Positions 1-8,391 of a stretch of 64,000 nucleotides of DNA are shown here, piece after piece. The notes beneath the pieces are model-generated. The model saw only the letters and a list, made by a program, of their open reading frames with translations, did not search any database and was not told the DNA's origin. Location of the stretch: positions 349,191 to 413,190 of the forward strand of contig NZ_JAEQND010000004.1 of NCBI RefSeq assembly GCF_016722765.1, written 5' to 3'. This stretch comes from Ramlibacter alkalitolerans. GTDB lineage: Bacteria; Pseudomonadota; Gammaproteobacteria; Burkholderiales; Burkholderiaceae_C. The position numbers and the translations under genes were made by a program. Each line of letters starts with the position of its first letter. The stretch's first letter is position 1.

Positions 1-518
1 ACCATTACCGCAGCAAGGCGGACCTGTACTTCGACGTGCAGGCAACGGCCATGAGCCGGCTGCAGCAGGAGGTGGAGCCGATCGCGCGCGGGCCGGGCAC
101 GCCTGTGGAACGGCTCGCGGCCATGGCGCTGCGGCACACGCAGATCCTGCTGACCGAGCTGCCGATGCAGAAGGTGGCGGTGCAGGGCCTGGAGCGCCAC
201 CCGCTCGGGGCCGCGGTCCGGCGCCTGCGTTCGGTGATCCGCATGCGCGACGACTACGAAGCGCTGTTCGCCGAAGTGATCGACCAGGGCATCCGCGCCG
301 GGGCGCTGATCGACCTGCCGCCGCAGCTCGCCACCAAGCCTTTCTTCGGCGCCATGAACTGGGCGACCGTCTGGTACAGCCAGCGGCGGCTGCAGGGCGC
401 CGAAGCCATCAACGATATCGCCCACATGCTCGCGGCCTGCGCGATGCGGGGGCTCCTGAAGGACCCGAACCATGGATCAGCCCGGCAAGCAGCCGTACTC
501 CGACACGATCTGGGATGA
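1..518 (+). CDS. TetR-family regulator, C-terminal part (5' end outside window)
   Basis: The frame is open from base 3 and ends at a TGA at 516-518, so the N-terminal HTH lies left of the window. What remains starts at the end of the HTH (HYRSKADLYFD) and runs through the all-helical ligand-binding domain, with PFFGAMNWATVWY about 40 residues before the end. It is a close paralogue of the complete TetR protein at 8392-9090; the two match through most of the ligand domain. The last 47 bases overlap the start of the downstream CoA ligase, so the two genes are translationally linked. Inferred role: acyl-CoA-responsive repressor of the 472-8324 operon. Confidence 0.85.
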   Translation, partial: HYRSKADLYFDVQATAMSRLQQEVEPIARGPGTPVERLAAMALRHTQILLTELPMQKVAVQGLERHPLGAAVRRLRSVIRMRDDYEALFAEVIDQGIRAGALIDLPPQLATKPFFGAMNWATVWYSQRRLQGAEAINDIAHMLAACAMRGLLKDPNHGSARQAAVLRHDLG

Positions 519-1806
519 AGTCGAGACCTGGTCGCGCGACCGGATCGAGGCGTTCCAGCTCCAGGCGCTCAAGCGCCAGCTCGCCCGGGTCGGCGAGCGC
601 AGCAACCACTACCGGCGCGTGTTCGCCGAATGCGGCTTCCGCGCCGGCGACCTGCGCAGCTTTGCCGACCTGCGGCGCCTGCCCTTCACGCGCAAGTCCG
701 ACTACGTGGCCGGGCTCGAGGCCGAGCCGCCCTTCGGTTCGCTGGCGGCCGTCAAGCCGGGCGAGGCGGTGCGGGTGCACTTCTCCTCCGGCACCACGGC
801 GCGTCCCGCGCCCGTGCTGTGGAGCGGTGCCGACATCGAGCGCTGGGCCGACCTGTACGCGCGCTACCTGTACGCGCAGGGCCTGCGCCGGGGCGACGTG
901 TTCCAGTGCATGTTCAACTACGCCTGGTTCGTCGGCGGCCTCGGGGCCACGCTCGCTGCGCAGCACGTCGGCGCGCTGGTGATCCCCGCTTCGTCCGGCG
1001 ACACCGAGCGCCAGATCGACACGATCTTCCAGTACGGCTCGCAGTGCGTGATCGGCACGCCATCCTTCATGGCCCACGTGGCCGAAGCCGCCGCCAAGCT
1101 GGGGCGGGACCTGACCAAGTCGAAGGTGAAGATGGTCTGCGTGGGCGGCGAGCCCGGCGGCAGCATCCCCGGCACGCGCGAGCGGCTGGAAGCGCAGTGG
1201 GGCGCGCCCATGTTCGATTGCTACGGCGCGCTCGAGTGCCAGCCGATCGCCTGGGACACGGCGGCCAAGATCGGCCCGACCCTGGCCGAGGACTTCATCT
1301 ACGTGGAGGTCGTGCATCCGGAAACGCACGAACCGGTGGCCGACGGCGAGCGCGGCGTGCTGGTGATCACGCACCTGGACAAGGAGGCCTGCCCGCTGGT
1401 GCGCTGGTGGACCGGCGACGTGGTGGTGCGCGACACCCGGCCCGCCGCCGATGGCCGCACGCATGCGCGCCTCGCCGGCGGCGTGCTGGGGCGCGCCGAC
1501 GACATGCTGATCATCAAGGGCGTGAACCTGTTCCCGACCGCCGTCGAGGACATCGTGCGCGCCTTCCCCGGGCTCACCAACGAGTACGTGCTGGTGATCG
1601 ACGACAGCGTCAAGGACCCGAAGACGAACTTCCTCACCGGCGTGAAGCTGCGCGTGGAACGCGAAAGCGGCGCGCCGGCCGACGTGGGCGAGCGCCTGGC
1701 GCAGCGCTTGCGCGAGAAACTGCAGGTGCGCTTCCACGTCGAGGTGCTGGAGCCCGGGACGCTGCCGCGCACGGTGCACAAGGCCAAGCGGGTCCTCCAT
1801 GCCTGA
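472..1806 (+). CDS. Phenylacetate-CoA ligase-like AMP-forming acyl-CoA ligase
   Basis: This 444-residue protein is the usual length for the PaaK-like branch of the adenylate-forming family. The ATP-binding P-loop SSGTT is at about 105-109, the adenine-region motif YGALE near 250, and WTGD near 315. A C-terminal swing domain follows, with an LGRADDMLIIKG hinge. Such enzymes activate a carboxylic acid with ATP and CoA, in this family often an aromatic acid. The start ATG at 472 lies inside the preceding TetR gene, and the 3' end overlaps the next gene by 8 bases, so it opens a catabolic operon. The substrate cannot be told from sequence. Confidence 0.85.
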   Translation: MDQPGKQPYSDTIWDEVETWSRDRIEAFQLQALKRQLARVGERSNHYRRVFAECGFRAGDLRSFADLRRLPFTRKSDYVAGLEAEPPFGSLAAVKPGEAVRVHFSSGTTARPAPVLWSGADIERWADLYARYLYAQGLRRGDVFQCMFNYAWFVGGLGATLAAQHVGALVIPASSGDTERQIDTIFQYGSQCVIGTPSFMAHVAEAAAKLGRDLTKSKVKMVCVGGEPGGSIPGTRERLEAQWGAPMFDCYGALECQPIAWDTAAKIGPTLAEDFIYVEVVHPETHEPVADGERGVLVITHLDKEACPLVRWWTGDVVVRDTRPAADGRTHARLAGGVLGRADDMLIIKGVNLFPTAVEDIVRAFPGLTNEYVLVIDDSVKDPKTNFLTGVKLRVERESGAPADVGERLAQRLREKLQVRFHVEVLEPGTLPRTVHKAKRVLHA

Positions 1807-2899
1807 AGCCGGCGTGCGCAGCCTGCCCCGGCCGCTGGCCGGCAAGCGCGTGATCGATCTGTCGCAGTTCATCGCCGGCCCCTCGGCCGCGATGTACCTC
1901 GCCGACTACGGCGCGGAAGTGATCAAGGTCGAATCGCCGCAGGGCGACGGCTCGCGCACGCTGCCGGGCAACGGCTTCGGCAGCTACTACACGCGCAGCT
2001 TCAACTGCGGCAAGGAAAGCCGCGTGCTCGACCTGCGCGATCCGGCGCAGCGCCGCCGGCTCGACGACTGGCTGGCGCAGGCCGACGCCTTCGTCTGCAA
2101 CCTCGCGCCGGCCTCGCTGAAGACGCTGGGCCTCGACGGGCCGACGCTGCGCGGGCGCTTCCCGCGGCTCGTGATCACGCTCATCTCCGGCTACGGCCAG
2201 GACGATCCGCGCCCCTGCATGGACACGGTCGCCCAGTGCGAGTCCGGCTTCGCGCTGCTGAATGGCGACGAGGACGGCTCGCCGCGGCTGGCCACGGGCT
2301 GGCCGGTGGACATGGCCTGCGGGCTGGTCGCGGGCATGTCCTGCGCGATGGCGATGCTCGATCCCGCGCGGCAAGGCTGCGTCATCGACATCTCCATGAT
2401 GGAGGTGGCGGCCAACCTCCTGCTCGGGCCGGCGGCGCTGGCGCTCGGCGAAGGCGGCGCCATCGGTCGGCCCATGGGCAACCGGGACCGCGCCTCCGCG
2501 CCCTCGAACATCTACCGCTGCGCCGACGGTCACGTCTACGTGCTGGGCGGGCTCGACGCCTACTGGGCGCGCCTGAAGCCCCTGGTCGGCTGCACCGAGG
2601 ACGCGCCCATCGCGCAGCGCATCGCGCGCGCGCCCGAATTCGACGCACTGGTGGAGCGCTGGACGCTGCAGCACACGCGCGACGAGGTGCTGGCCGAAAT
2701 GGCCCGCCTGCAGGTCCCCGCTGGCGCGGTGCGCGAGCCGGCCGAAGCGCTGGATCGCATGCGGCAGCGGCGGCCCGATGCGGTCACGCGGGTGCTCGCC
2801 AGCGGCGAGCACGTCCCCACGTTTCCCGCGCTGCTCGATGGACAGCGGCTGCCGCGCACGCCCACCCCTGCGGTCGGCGGCGCCCGCCGCGACGCCTGA
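1799..2899 (+). CDS. CaiB/BaiF family III CoA-transferase
   Basis: The 366-residue protein opens with the family signature (VIDLSQFIAGPSAAMYLADY, then EVIKVE). The probable catalytic aspartate is D171 in PVDMACGLVAG, aligning with the Asp of formyl-CoA transferase. Family III enzymes move CoA between acids through an aspartyl-CoA anhydride. It is slightly shorter than the common 380-410 residues. The start overlaps the ligase stop, so both are co-translated. With the ligase it offers two ways to activate the pathway acid; donor and acceptor are unknown. Confidence 0.85.
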   Translation: MPEAGVRSLPRPLAGKRVIDLSQFIAGPSAAMYLADYGAEVIKVESPQGDGSRTLPGNGFGSYYTRSFNCGKESRVLDLRDPAQRRRLDDWLAQADAFVCNLAPASLKTLGLDGPTLRGRFPRLVITLISGYGQDDPRPCMDTVAQCESGFALLNGDEDGSPRLATGWPVDMACGLVAGMSCAMAMLDPARQGCVIDISMMEVAANLLLGPAALALGEGGAIGRPMGNRDRASAPSNIYRCADGHVYVLGGLDAYWARLKPLVGCTEDAPIAQRIARAPEFDALVERWTLQHTRDEVLAEMARLQVPAGAVREPAEALDRMRQRRPDAVTRVLASGEHVPTFPALLDGQRLPRTPTPAVGGARRDA

Positions 2900-2926
2900 A
2901 GCAGCCCAAGACCCGGAGATTCCTGG

Positions 2927-3745
2927 ATGTCCTCCTCCCCTTCCGCCCCGGCCGCCGCCGAGACCGAGGTGCTGCGTCCCGGCCTGCTGGCCGGCCGCCA
3001 TGCCTTCGTCACCGGCGCCGGCTCCGGCATCGGCCGCGCCATCACGCTGCGCCTGCTGGCCCTCGGCATGGACGTGTTCGGCACCGGCCGGCGCGCCGAG
3101 GTGCTGGCGAACACGCGCCGCCTGGCCGAAGGTCTGCCGGGCCGCTTCCGCTTCGAACCGTGCAACGTGCGTGAGACGGAGGCGATCGAGCAACTGGTCG
3201 CGCGCGCCGGCGGCGAGTCCGGCATCGACCTGCTGGTCAACAACGCCGGCGGCCAGTTCTTCGCGCCCGCCGCCGCCATCAGCCGCAAGGGCTGGGATGC
3301 GGTCCTGGACGTGAACCTCAATGCCGTCTTCGTGGTGACCAAGGCCGCCTACCCGTTCCTGCAGGCACGCGGCGGGGCCGTGGTGAACATCTCGCTGTCC
3401 GGCGTGGACCGCGGCTCGATGGGCATCGCGCATTCGATCGCCGCGCGGGCCGGCGTGCTCGGGCTCACGCGCACCCTGGCGCTCGAGTGGGCGCCCGACG
3501 GCATCCGCCTGAACTGCATCGGGCCCGGCGCCGTGCTCACCGAGGGCCTGGCCCACGAAGCGGCCAAGCCCATGCTGGACCGGCTGGTCGAAGCCACGCC
3601 CCTGGGCCGCGCCACCACGCCGGAGGAAGTGGCCGAACTCGTGGCCTTCCTCGCCAGCCCGGCCGCCCGGCTCATCACCGGGCAGCTGCTGCAGATCGAC
3701 GGCGCCGCGCACCTCGGCTCCGGCCTCCACATGCTGCGCCCATGA
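2927..3745 (+). CDS. SDR oxidoreductase of the trans-2-enoyl-CoA / 2,4-dienoyl-CoA reductase type
   Basis: A Rossmann NAD(P) site (TGAGSGIG, about 29-36) and the NNAG motif mark a short-chain dehydrogenase of 272 residues. The classical YxxxK pair is absent: where it should fall (about 170-174) the sequence reads SIAAR, inside HSIAARAGVLGLT, followed by LALEWAPDGIRLNCIGPG. That pattern resembles peroxisomal trans-2-enoyl-CoA reductase and dienoyl-CoA reductases, which do not use the standard tyrosine. It likely reduces an unsaturated acyl-CoA with NADPH. A GGAG ribosome site precedes the ATG. The gap to the ligase/transferase pair is only 27 bases. Confidence 0.75.
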   Translation: MSSSPSAPAAAETEVLRPGLLAGRHAFVTGAGSGIGRAITLRLLALGMDVFGTGRRAEVLANTRRLAEGLPGRFRFEPCNVRETEAIEQLVARAGGESGIDLLVNNAGGQFFAPAAAISRKGWDAVLDVNLNAVFVVTKAAYPFLQARGGAVVNISLSGVDRGSMGIAHSIAARAGVLGLTRTLALEWAPDGIRLNCIGPGAVLTEGLAHEAAKPMLDRLVEATPLGRATTPEEVAELVAFLASPAARLITGQLLQIDGAAHLGSGLHMLRP

Positions 3746-3793
3746 ACTCCCATCGTGCGCCCCGGCGCCCGCACCGCACCTGAAAGGAACCCC

Positions 3794-4990
3794 ATGACGA
3801 AACCCACCGACATCGTGGCCGTCGCCGCCGCGCGCACGCCCATCGGCAGCTTCGGCGGCACGCTGCGCGACGTACCCGCCTACGACCTGGGCGCGGCCAT
3901 CATCCGCGCCACCCTGGAGCGCGGCAAGGTCGATCCCTCCGCCATCGACAAGGTCATCTACGCCAACTGCCGCCAGGCCGGCAACGGCCCCAACCCGGCG
4001 CGCACCGCGGCCGTCCGCGGCGGCGTTCCGATCGCCTCGCCCGTCGTGACCATCAACATGGCCTGTCCGTCCGGCATGAAGACGGTGATGCTCGCCGCGC
4101 GCGAACTGCAGGCCGGCGACGCCGGCTTCGTGCTGGCCGGCGGCATGGAGTCCATGAGCACCATGCCCTACCTGCTGAAGGGAGCCCGCTGGGAGGGCTT
4201 CAAGGCCGGCGACAAGACCTTGATGGACAGCTGGTCCGACACCATCGACCCGCTGTGCGGCTTCGGCATGGGCGTGACGGCGGAGAACCAGGCCGTCAAG
4301 TACGGCATCTCGCGCGAGGAGCAGGACGCCTTCGCACTGCTGTCGCAGCAGCGGGCTGCCGCAGCGCAGAAGGCAGGCTGGCACGCCGACGAGATCGTGC
4401 CGTATCGCCTCGAGCCCGATCGCAAGAACCCGGAGGGTCGCCTGCTCTCCGAGGACCAGCCCGGCCGGCCCGACTCCACCATCGAGAAGCTGGCGAAGCT
4501 CAAGCCCGTGTTCCAGAAGGACGGCACCGTCACCGCGGGCAACGCCTGCACCATGGGCGACGCCGCCTGCGCCATCGTGCTGACCACCCGCGAGAAGGCG
4601 GCGGCGCACGGGCTGAAGCCGCTGTTCTCCATCCTCTCGTTCGCCGAGACGGCGGTCGATCCCGCCACCATGGGCGACGGTCCCGCCTACGGCATCCCCA
4701 TGGCGCTCGAGCGCGCCGGCATGACGCTGCGCGACGTCGATTTCATCGAGGTCAACGAGGCGTTCGCCGCGCAGATCATCGCCAACGAACGGGTGCTGCA
4801 GTGGAACCGCGAGCGCGTGAACGTCTGGGGCGGCGCGATCGCGCTGGGCCACCCCACCGGCTTCAGCGGCGGCCGGCTCCTGATCACGCTGGACGCGATC
4901 CTGCGCCGCAACGGCAAGGAGTTCGGCGTGGCCGGCATCTGCGGCGGCGGCGGCGTGACGACCGCCATGGTCATCCGGCGCGAGTCGTGA
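3794..4990 (+). CDS. Acetyl-CoA C-acyltransferase (thiolase)
   Basis: This 398-residue thiolase has all catalytic elements: nucleophilic Cys91 in NMACPSGMK, His in GHPTG near 353, and the second Cys in GICGGGG near 382. It would cleave a 3-ketoacyl-CoA to acetyl-CoA plus a shortened acyl-CoA, or run in reverse. I chose the ATG at 3794 because GAAAGGA sits just upstream; an in-frame ATG at 3755 would add 13 residues foreign to the family. It is the terminal beta-oxidation step of this operon. Confidence 0.9.
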   Translation: MTKPTDIVAVAAARTPIGSFGGTLRDVPAYDLGAAIIRATLERGKVDPSAIDKVIYANCRQAGNGPNPARTAAVRGGVPIASPVVTINMACPSGMKTVMLAARELQAGDAGFVLAGGMESMSTMPYLLKGARWEGFKAGDKTLMDSWSDTIDPLCGFGMGVTAENQAVKYGISREEQDAFALLSQQRAAAAQKAGWHADEIVPYRLEPDRKNPEGRLLSEDQPGRPDSTIEKLAKLKPVFQKDGTVTAGNACTMGDAACAIVLTTREKAAAHGLKPLFSILSFAETAVDPATMGDGPAYGIPMALERAGMTLRDVDFIEVNEAFAAQIIANERVLQWNRERVNVWGGAIALGHPTGFSGGRLLITLDAILRRNGKEFGVAGICGGGGVTTAMVIRRES

Positions 4991-5006
4991 GGCACGGCTG
5001 GACTGC

Positions 5007-6263
5007 ATGAAGCCCTTGCAGGACCCCGGCGCGCTGTTCGCGAGCCTGCCGGCCGGCGCGACGATCGTGCTGCACAGCGGCTTCGCCGAGCCGCGCGGCC
5101 TGGCTCGCGCGCTGGCGCAGCACGCGGGCGCCATGCGCCGCCCGCGCGTGGTGGCGATGATGCCGATGGGGCATGCACCCTACGCCGACCCGGAACCGGC
5201 CTCCCATCTGGAGCTGTACACCTTCTTCCCCGGCAAGGGCCTGCGCGCCGCGCTGGATGCGGGCCGGGCCCGCGCGCTGCGGCATCCGCTGTCCGCCATC
5301 CCGCCGCTGTTCGACGCCGGCGAATGGCGCGCCGACGTGCTGCTGCTGCAGGTGAGCCCGCCCGACGCGACCGGCCACGTCTCGCTGGGCGTGTCCGTCG
5401 ACTACATGCGCGCCGTGCTGGCGCAGCGGCCGCTGGTGGTCGCCGAGGTGAACCCGCGCATGCCGCGCACCACCGGCGACACGCTGCTGGCCGCCTCGGC
5501 GATCGACTGGTGCATGGACGCCACCGAGCCGCCGCAGGACCTGGCCCCGGCCGCAGCCGATGCGGTCGACGAGCAGATCGCCCGCAACGTCGCGGGCCTG
5601 GTGCGCGACGGCGCGGTGCTGCAGGCGGGAATAGGCGCGCTGCCGGACCGGGTGCTGGGCAGCCTCGGCCACCTGCGCCACCTCGGGCTGCACAGTGGCG
5701 TGATCACCAGCGCCGTGCGCCCGCTGATCGAAAGCGGCGCGATCGACAACAGCAGCAAGCGGCTGAAGCCCGGCGTGTGCGTGACTGCGATGGCGGGCGG
5801 CACGCAGGCCTTCTACGACTTCCTGCATCGCAACGCCGCCATCGAGTTTCACCCGTGCTCGCTGACGCACGACGCGCGCGTGCTGGCTGCCATGGACGGC
5901 CTCTGCGCCATCAACTCGGTGCTGCAGGTCGACCTGCAGGGCAGCGCGAACGCGGAGACGGCGGGCGGCCGCCGCATCTCGCTGCCGGGCGGTCTGCCCG
6001 ATTTCGCCACCGGCGCGCGGCGCGCCCGCGGCGGCGTGAGCATCCTGGCGTTGCGCTCCACCGCCGGCCGCGCCGCGGCGAGCAGCATCGTCGCGCGCCT
6101 CGACGGCCCCGCCACCGTGGTGGCCGACCAGGTCGATTTCGTCGTCACCGAACACGGGGTCGCCGCACTGCACGGGGGCACTGCGGCCGCCCGTGCGGCG
6201 GCGCTCGTGGCGGTGGCCCATCCCGCCCACCGCGACGCGCTCGCGCGCGCCGCCCACGCATAG
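5007..6263 (+). CDS. Acetyl-CoA hydrolase/transferase family protein (4-hydroxybutyrate CoA-transferase type)
   Basis: The 418-residue protein has the two-domain layout of the Cat1/AbfT CoA-transferase family. The C-terminal half contains AINSVLQVDLQG (about 309) and the VTEHGVAALHGG block near the end, both family hallmarks. Members transfer CoA between short-chain acids or hydrolyse acetyl-CoA. It starts 16 bases after the thiolase stop and lies in the same operon, so it could recycle CoA from the thiolase product. I did not identify the catalytic glutamate with certainty, and its donor and acceptor are not predictable. Confidence 0.75.
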   Translation: MKPLQDPGALFASLPAGATIVLHSGFAEPRGLARALAQHAGAMRRPRVVAMMPMGHAPYADPEPASHLELYTFFPGKGLRAALDAGRARALRHPLSAIPPLFDAGEWRADVLLLQVSPPDATGHVSLGVSVDYMRAVLAQRPLVVAEVNPRMPRTTGDTLLAASAIDWCMDATEPPQDLAPAAADAVDEQIARNVAGLVRDGAVLQAGIGALPDRVLGSLGHLRHLGLHSGVITSAVRPLIESGAIDNSSKRLKPGVCVTAMAGGTQAFYDFLHRNAAIEFHPCSLTHDARVLAAMDGLCAINSVLQVDLQGSANAETAGGRRISLPGGLPDFATGARRARGGVSILALRSTAGRAAASSIVARLDGPATVVADQVDFVVTEHGVAALHGGTAAARAAALVAVAHPAHRDALARAAHA

Positions 6264-6289
6264 CACCTCACCCTTCCAGGAGACAAGCA

Positions 6290-7312
6290 ATGGAAAACGC
6301 ACGCTGGAAACAGCGCCCGCCGGGCTCGAACTGGGGCGACTTCGGCCCTGACGACCAGGTCGGGCGCATGAACCTCCTCACCCCGCAGCGGCGCCTGAAG
6401 GCGATCCGCGAAGTGGAGCACGGCCTCACCTTCTGCCTCAGCCTGCCGCTGGACTACCCGGGCGGCAACAAGCTGTTCCAGCACCGCAAGGAGCCGAAGT
6501 TCTTCCACGAGCGGCGCGGCCAGGGCCACAACTACAACTTTCGCCTCTCGTCCGTCTGCGGCTGCTTCACCGACGTCATCTCCGACGACGCAGTGATGCT
6601 GTACACGCAGTACTCGACGCAGTGGGATGGGCTGGGCCACGTCGGCCAGATGTTCGACGCGAACGGCGACGGCCTGCCGGAGAAGGTGTACTACAACGGC
6701 TTCCGCGCCGGCGTCGAGATCATCGGCCCCGACGACGCCACGGGCGGCCACGGCGCCAAGGCCATCGGCATCGAGCGCCTCGCCGCCGCGGGCGTGCAGG
6801 GACGCGGCGTACTGGTCGACCTCGAACGCCTCCACGGCCGCGAGCGCGTGTCGGTCGGCTACGACGGCCTCATGCGCGCCCTGGAGGCCCAGAAGGCGAG
6901 CGTGGAGCCCGGCGACTTCCTGTGCCTCTACACCGGCTTCGCCGACCTGGTGCTGGAGATGAAGAAGGACCCCGACACCGAGCTGCTCGCGCGCTCCTGC
7001 GCCGTCCTGGACGGCCGCGACGAGAAGCTGCTGCAGTGGATCACCGACTCCGGCATCGTGGCGATCTGCGCCGACAACTTCGCCGTGGAAGGCTACCCCG
7101 CCCGCCCCGGCGAAGGCGAGCACTACGCGGCCCTGCCGCTGCACGAGCACTGCCTGTTCAAGCTGGGCCTGAACCTGGGCGAGCTCTGGTACTACGGCGA
7201 ACTGGCGTCCTGGCTGCGCAGCCACGGCCGCTCGAGCTTCCTGCTGACCGCGCCGCCCCTGCGCCTGCCCGGCGCGGTGGGCTCCCCGGCGACGCCGGTG
7301 GCCACGGTCTGA
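6290..7312 (+). CDS. Cyclase family (kynurenine formamidase-like) metal hydrolase
   Basis: A 340-residue protein of the cyclase/KynB fold, longer than KynB itself (about 210). The metal-binding stretch normally written HxGTHxD reads STQWDGLGHVG near 110; this form is common in the long cyclase subgroup. AGGAG precedes the chosen ATG. Relatives hydrolyse amides or lactones such as N-formylkynurenine or isatin. In this operon it may open a ring or hydrolyse an ester before or after CoA activation. The function assignment is to family only. Confidence 0.75.
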   Translation: MENARWKQRPPGSNWGDFGPDDQVGRMNLLTPQRRLKAIREVEHGLTFCLSLPLDYPGGNKLFQHRKEPKFFHERRGQGHNYNFRLSSVCGCFTDVISDDAVMLYTQYSTQWDGLGHVGQMFDANGDGLPEKVYYNGFRAGVEIIGPDDATGGHGAKAIGIERLAAAGVQGRGVLVDLERLHGRERVSVGYDGLMRALEAQKASVEPGDFLCLYTGFADLVLEMKKDPDTELLARSCAVLDGRDEKLLQWITDSGIVAICADNFAVEGYPARPGEGEHYAALPLHEHCLFKLGLNLGELWYYGELASWLRSHGRSSFLLTAPPLRLPGAVGSPATPVATV

Positions 7313-7340
7313 GATCCCGACAAACCCAAAGGAGACACCG

Positions 7341-8324
7341 ATGCAAACCCGAATCCGGCGCCGCGCGCTGGCCGCCCTGGCGCTCGCCGCCGTCTTTCCC
7401 GCCGCAGCCCTGGCGCAAGACGCCGCCAACTGGCCCGCGCGGCCGGTGACGCTCGTCATTCCGTATCCGCCCGGCGGCACCAGCGACGTCGTAGGACGCC
7501 AGCTCGCCAAGCGCCTGCAGGAGGAGCTGGGCCAGCCCTTCGTGGCGGAGAACAAGGCCGGCGCCGCCACGGCGATCGGCGCCACCGCCGTGGCCCGCGC
7601 GCAGAAGGACGGCTACACGCTGCTGCTGTCGGCCGGCACGACCTTCACCGTGGTCCCGCACCTGAACGACAAGCTGCAGTACAAGCTGGCCGACTTCGAG
7701 CCGGTCGCCGCCGTCTGCAGCGTGCCCTTCGCCTTCGTCGTGAAGAAGGACTTCCCCGCGAAGACGATGCAGGAATTCGTCGCCTACGCGAAGGCGCATC
7801 CCGGCAAGATCAACAACGCCACCAACGGGCAGGGCAGCATGGTGCACCTGCTGGGCGAGCTGGTCGCCACCGGGCTGGACATCAAGATGGCCCAGGTGCA
7901 CTACAAGGGCGCGGCGCCGGCCACCATGGACATGATCGCCGGCGTGGTGGATTCGAACGTGGAGGCGCTGACCAGCGCGGTGCCCAACGTCAACGCGGGC
8001 CAGTACCGCGCGCTCGCGGTGCTGAGCCCGGAGCGGCAGCCGCTGATGCCCAACGTGCCCACCTTCAAGGAGCTGGGCCACCCCGAGATCAACGGCGAAA
8101 CCTGGTACGCGGTGTTCGCGCCGGCGGGCACGCCCAAGCCGGTGGTGGACAAGCTCAACGTGGCGCTGCGCAAGATCACCACCTCCGCCTCCTTCCGCGA
8201 GGCGATGCAGAAGATCGGCAACGAGGCGAAATCGAGCTCGCCCTCGGAGCTGCTGGAACTGACGCAGCAACAGAGCAGGCAGTGGGGTGACCTGATCCGG
8301 CGCCTGAACATCAAGGTGGATTGA
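7341..8324 (+). CDS. Bug/TctC periplasmic solute-binding protein
   Basis: This 327-residue tripartite tricarboxylate transporter receptor has a Sec signal peptide (residues 1-25, ending ALAQ) and then the family opening WPARPVTLVIPYPPGG. The two-lobe Bug fold binds carboxylates or amides in the periplasm. AAAGGAGACACC before the ATG is a strong ribosome site. It is the last gene of the acyl-CoA operon and probably captures that pathway's substrate. No TctA/TctB membrane subunits are in the window. Confidence 0.9.
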   Translation: MQTRIRRRALAALALAAVFPAAALAQDAANWPARPVTLVIPYPPGGTSDVVGRQLAKRLQEELGQPFVAENKAGAATAIGATAVARAQKDGYTLLLSAGTTFTVVPHLNDKLQYKLADFEPVAAVCSVPFAFVVKKDFPAKTMQEFVAYAKAHPGKINNATNGQGSMVHLLGELVATGLDIKMAQVHYKGAAPATMDMIAGVVDSNVEALTSAVPNVNAGQYRALAVLSPERQPLMPNVPTFKELGHPEINGETWYAVFAPAGTPKPVVDKLNVALRKITTSASFREAMQKIGNEAKSSSPSELLELTQQQSRQWGDLIRRLNIKVD

Positions 8325-8343
8325 GCCTGTCCGTGCGCGGCGC

Positions 8344-8357
8344 GGTCCGCCCGGACC
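8344..8357. promoter_or_regulatory. Perfect palindrome upstream of TetR gene, candidate operator
   Basis: GGTCCG-CC-CGGACC is a perfect 6-2-6 inverted repeat in the 67-base gap before the TetR start at 8392. It sits just upstream of the probable -10. Position and symmetry suit a TetR dimer acting on its own gene. It could also be part of a terminator for the upstream operon, although no T-run follows. Confidence 0.4.
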
Positions 8358-8369
8358 CTGCCGCGACCG

Positions 8370-8391
8370 CACGGGCTATGCTTGGCACCGG
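8370..8391 (+). promoter_or_regulatory. Candidate -10 (TATGCT) for tetR, leaderless or nearly so
   Basis: TATGCT at 8377-8382 lies ten bases before the ATG, so a transcript starting 6-8 bases downstream would begin at or beside the start codon. No ribosome site is visible. The surrounding 13 bases (GGGCTATGCTTGG) recur at 21843-21855, ahead of the LysR gene at 21877. A convincing -35 was not found. Confidence 0.4.

Noticed and set aside
1634..5134. A 1,166-codon minus-strand open frame
   Set aside because: It opposes the CoA-transferase, SDR and thiolase genes, which have full catalytic motifs. Its composition (Arg, Ala, Gly, His) and lack of any domain mark it as a shadow.
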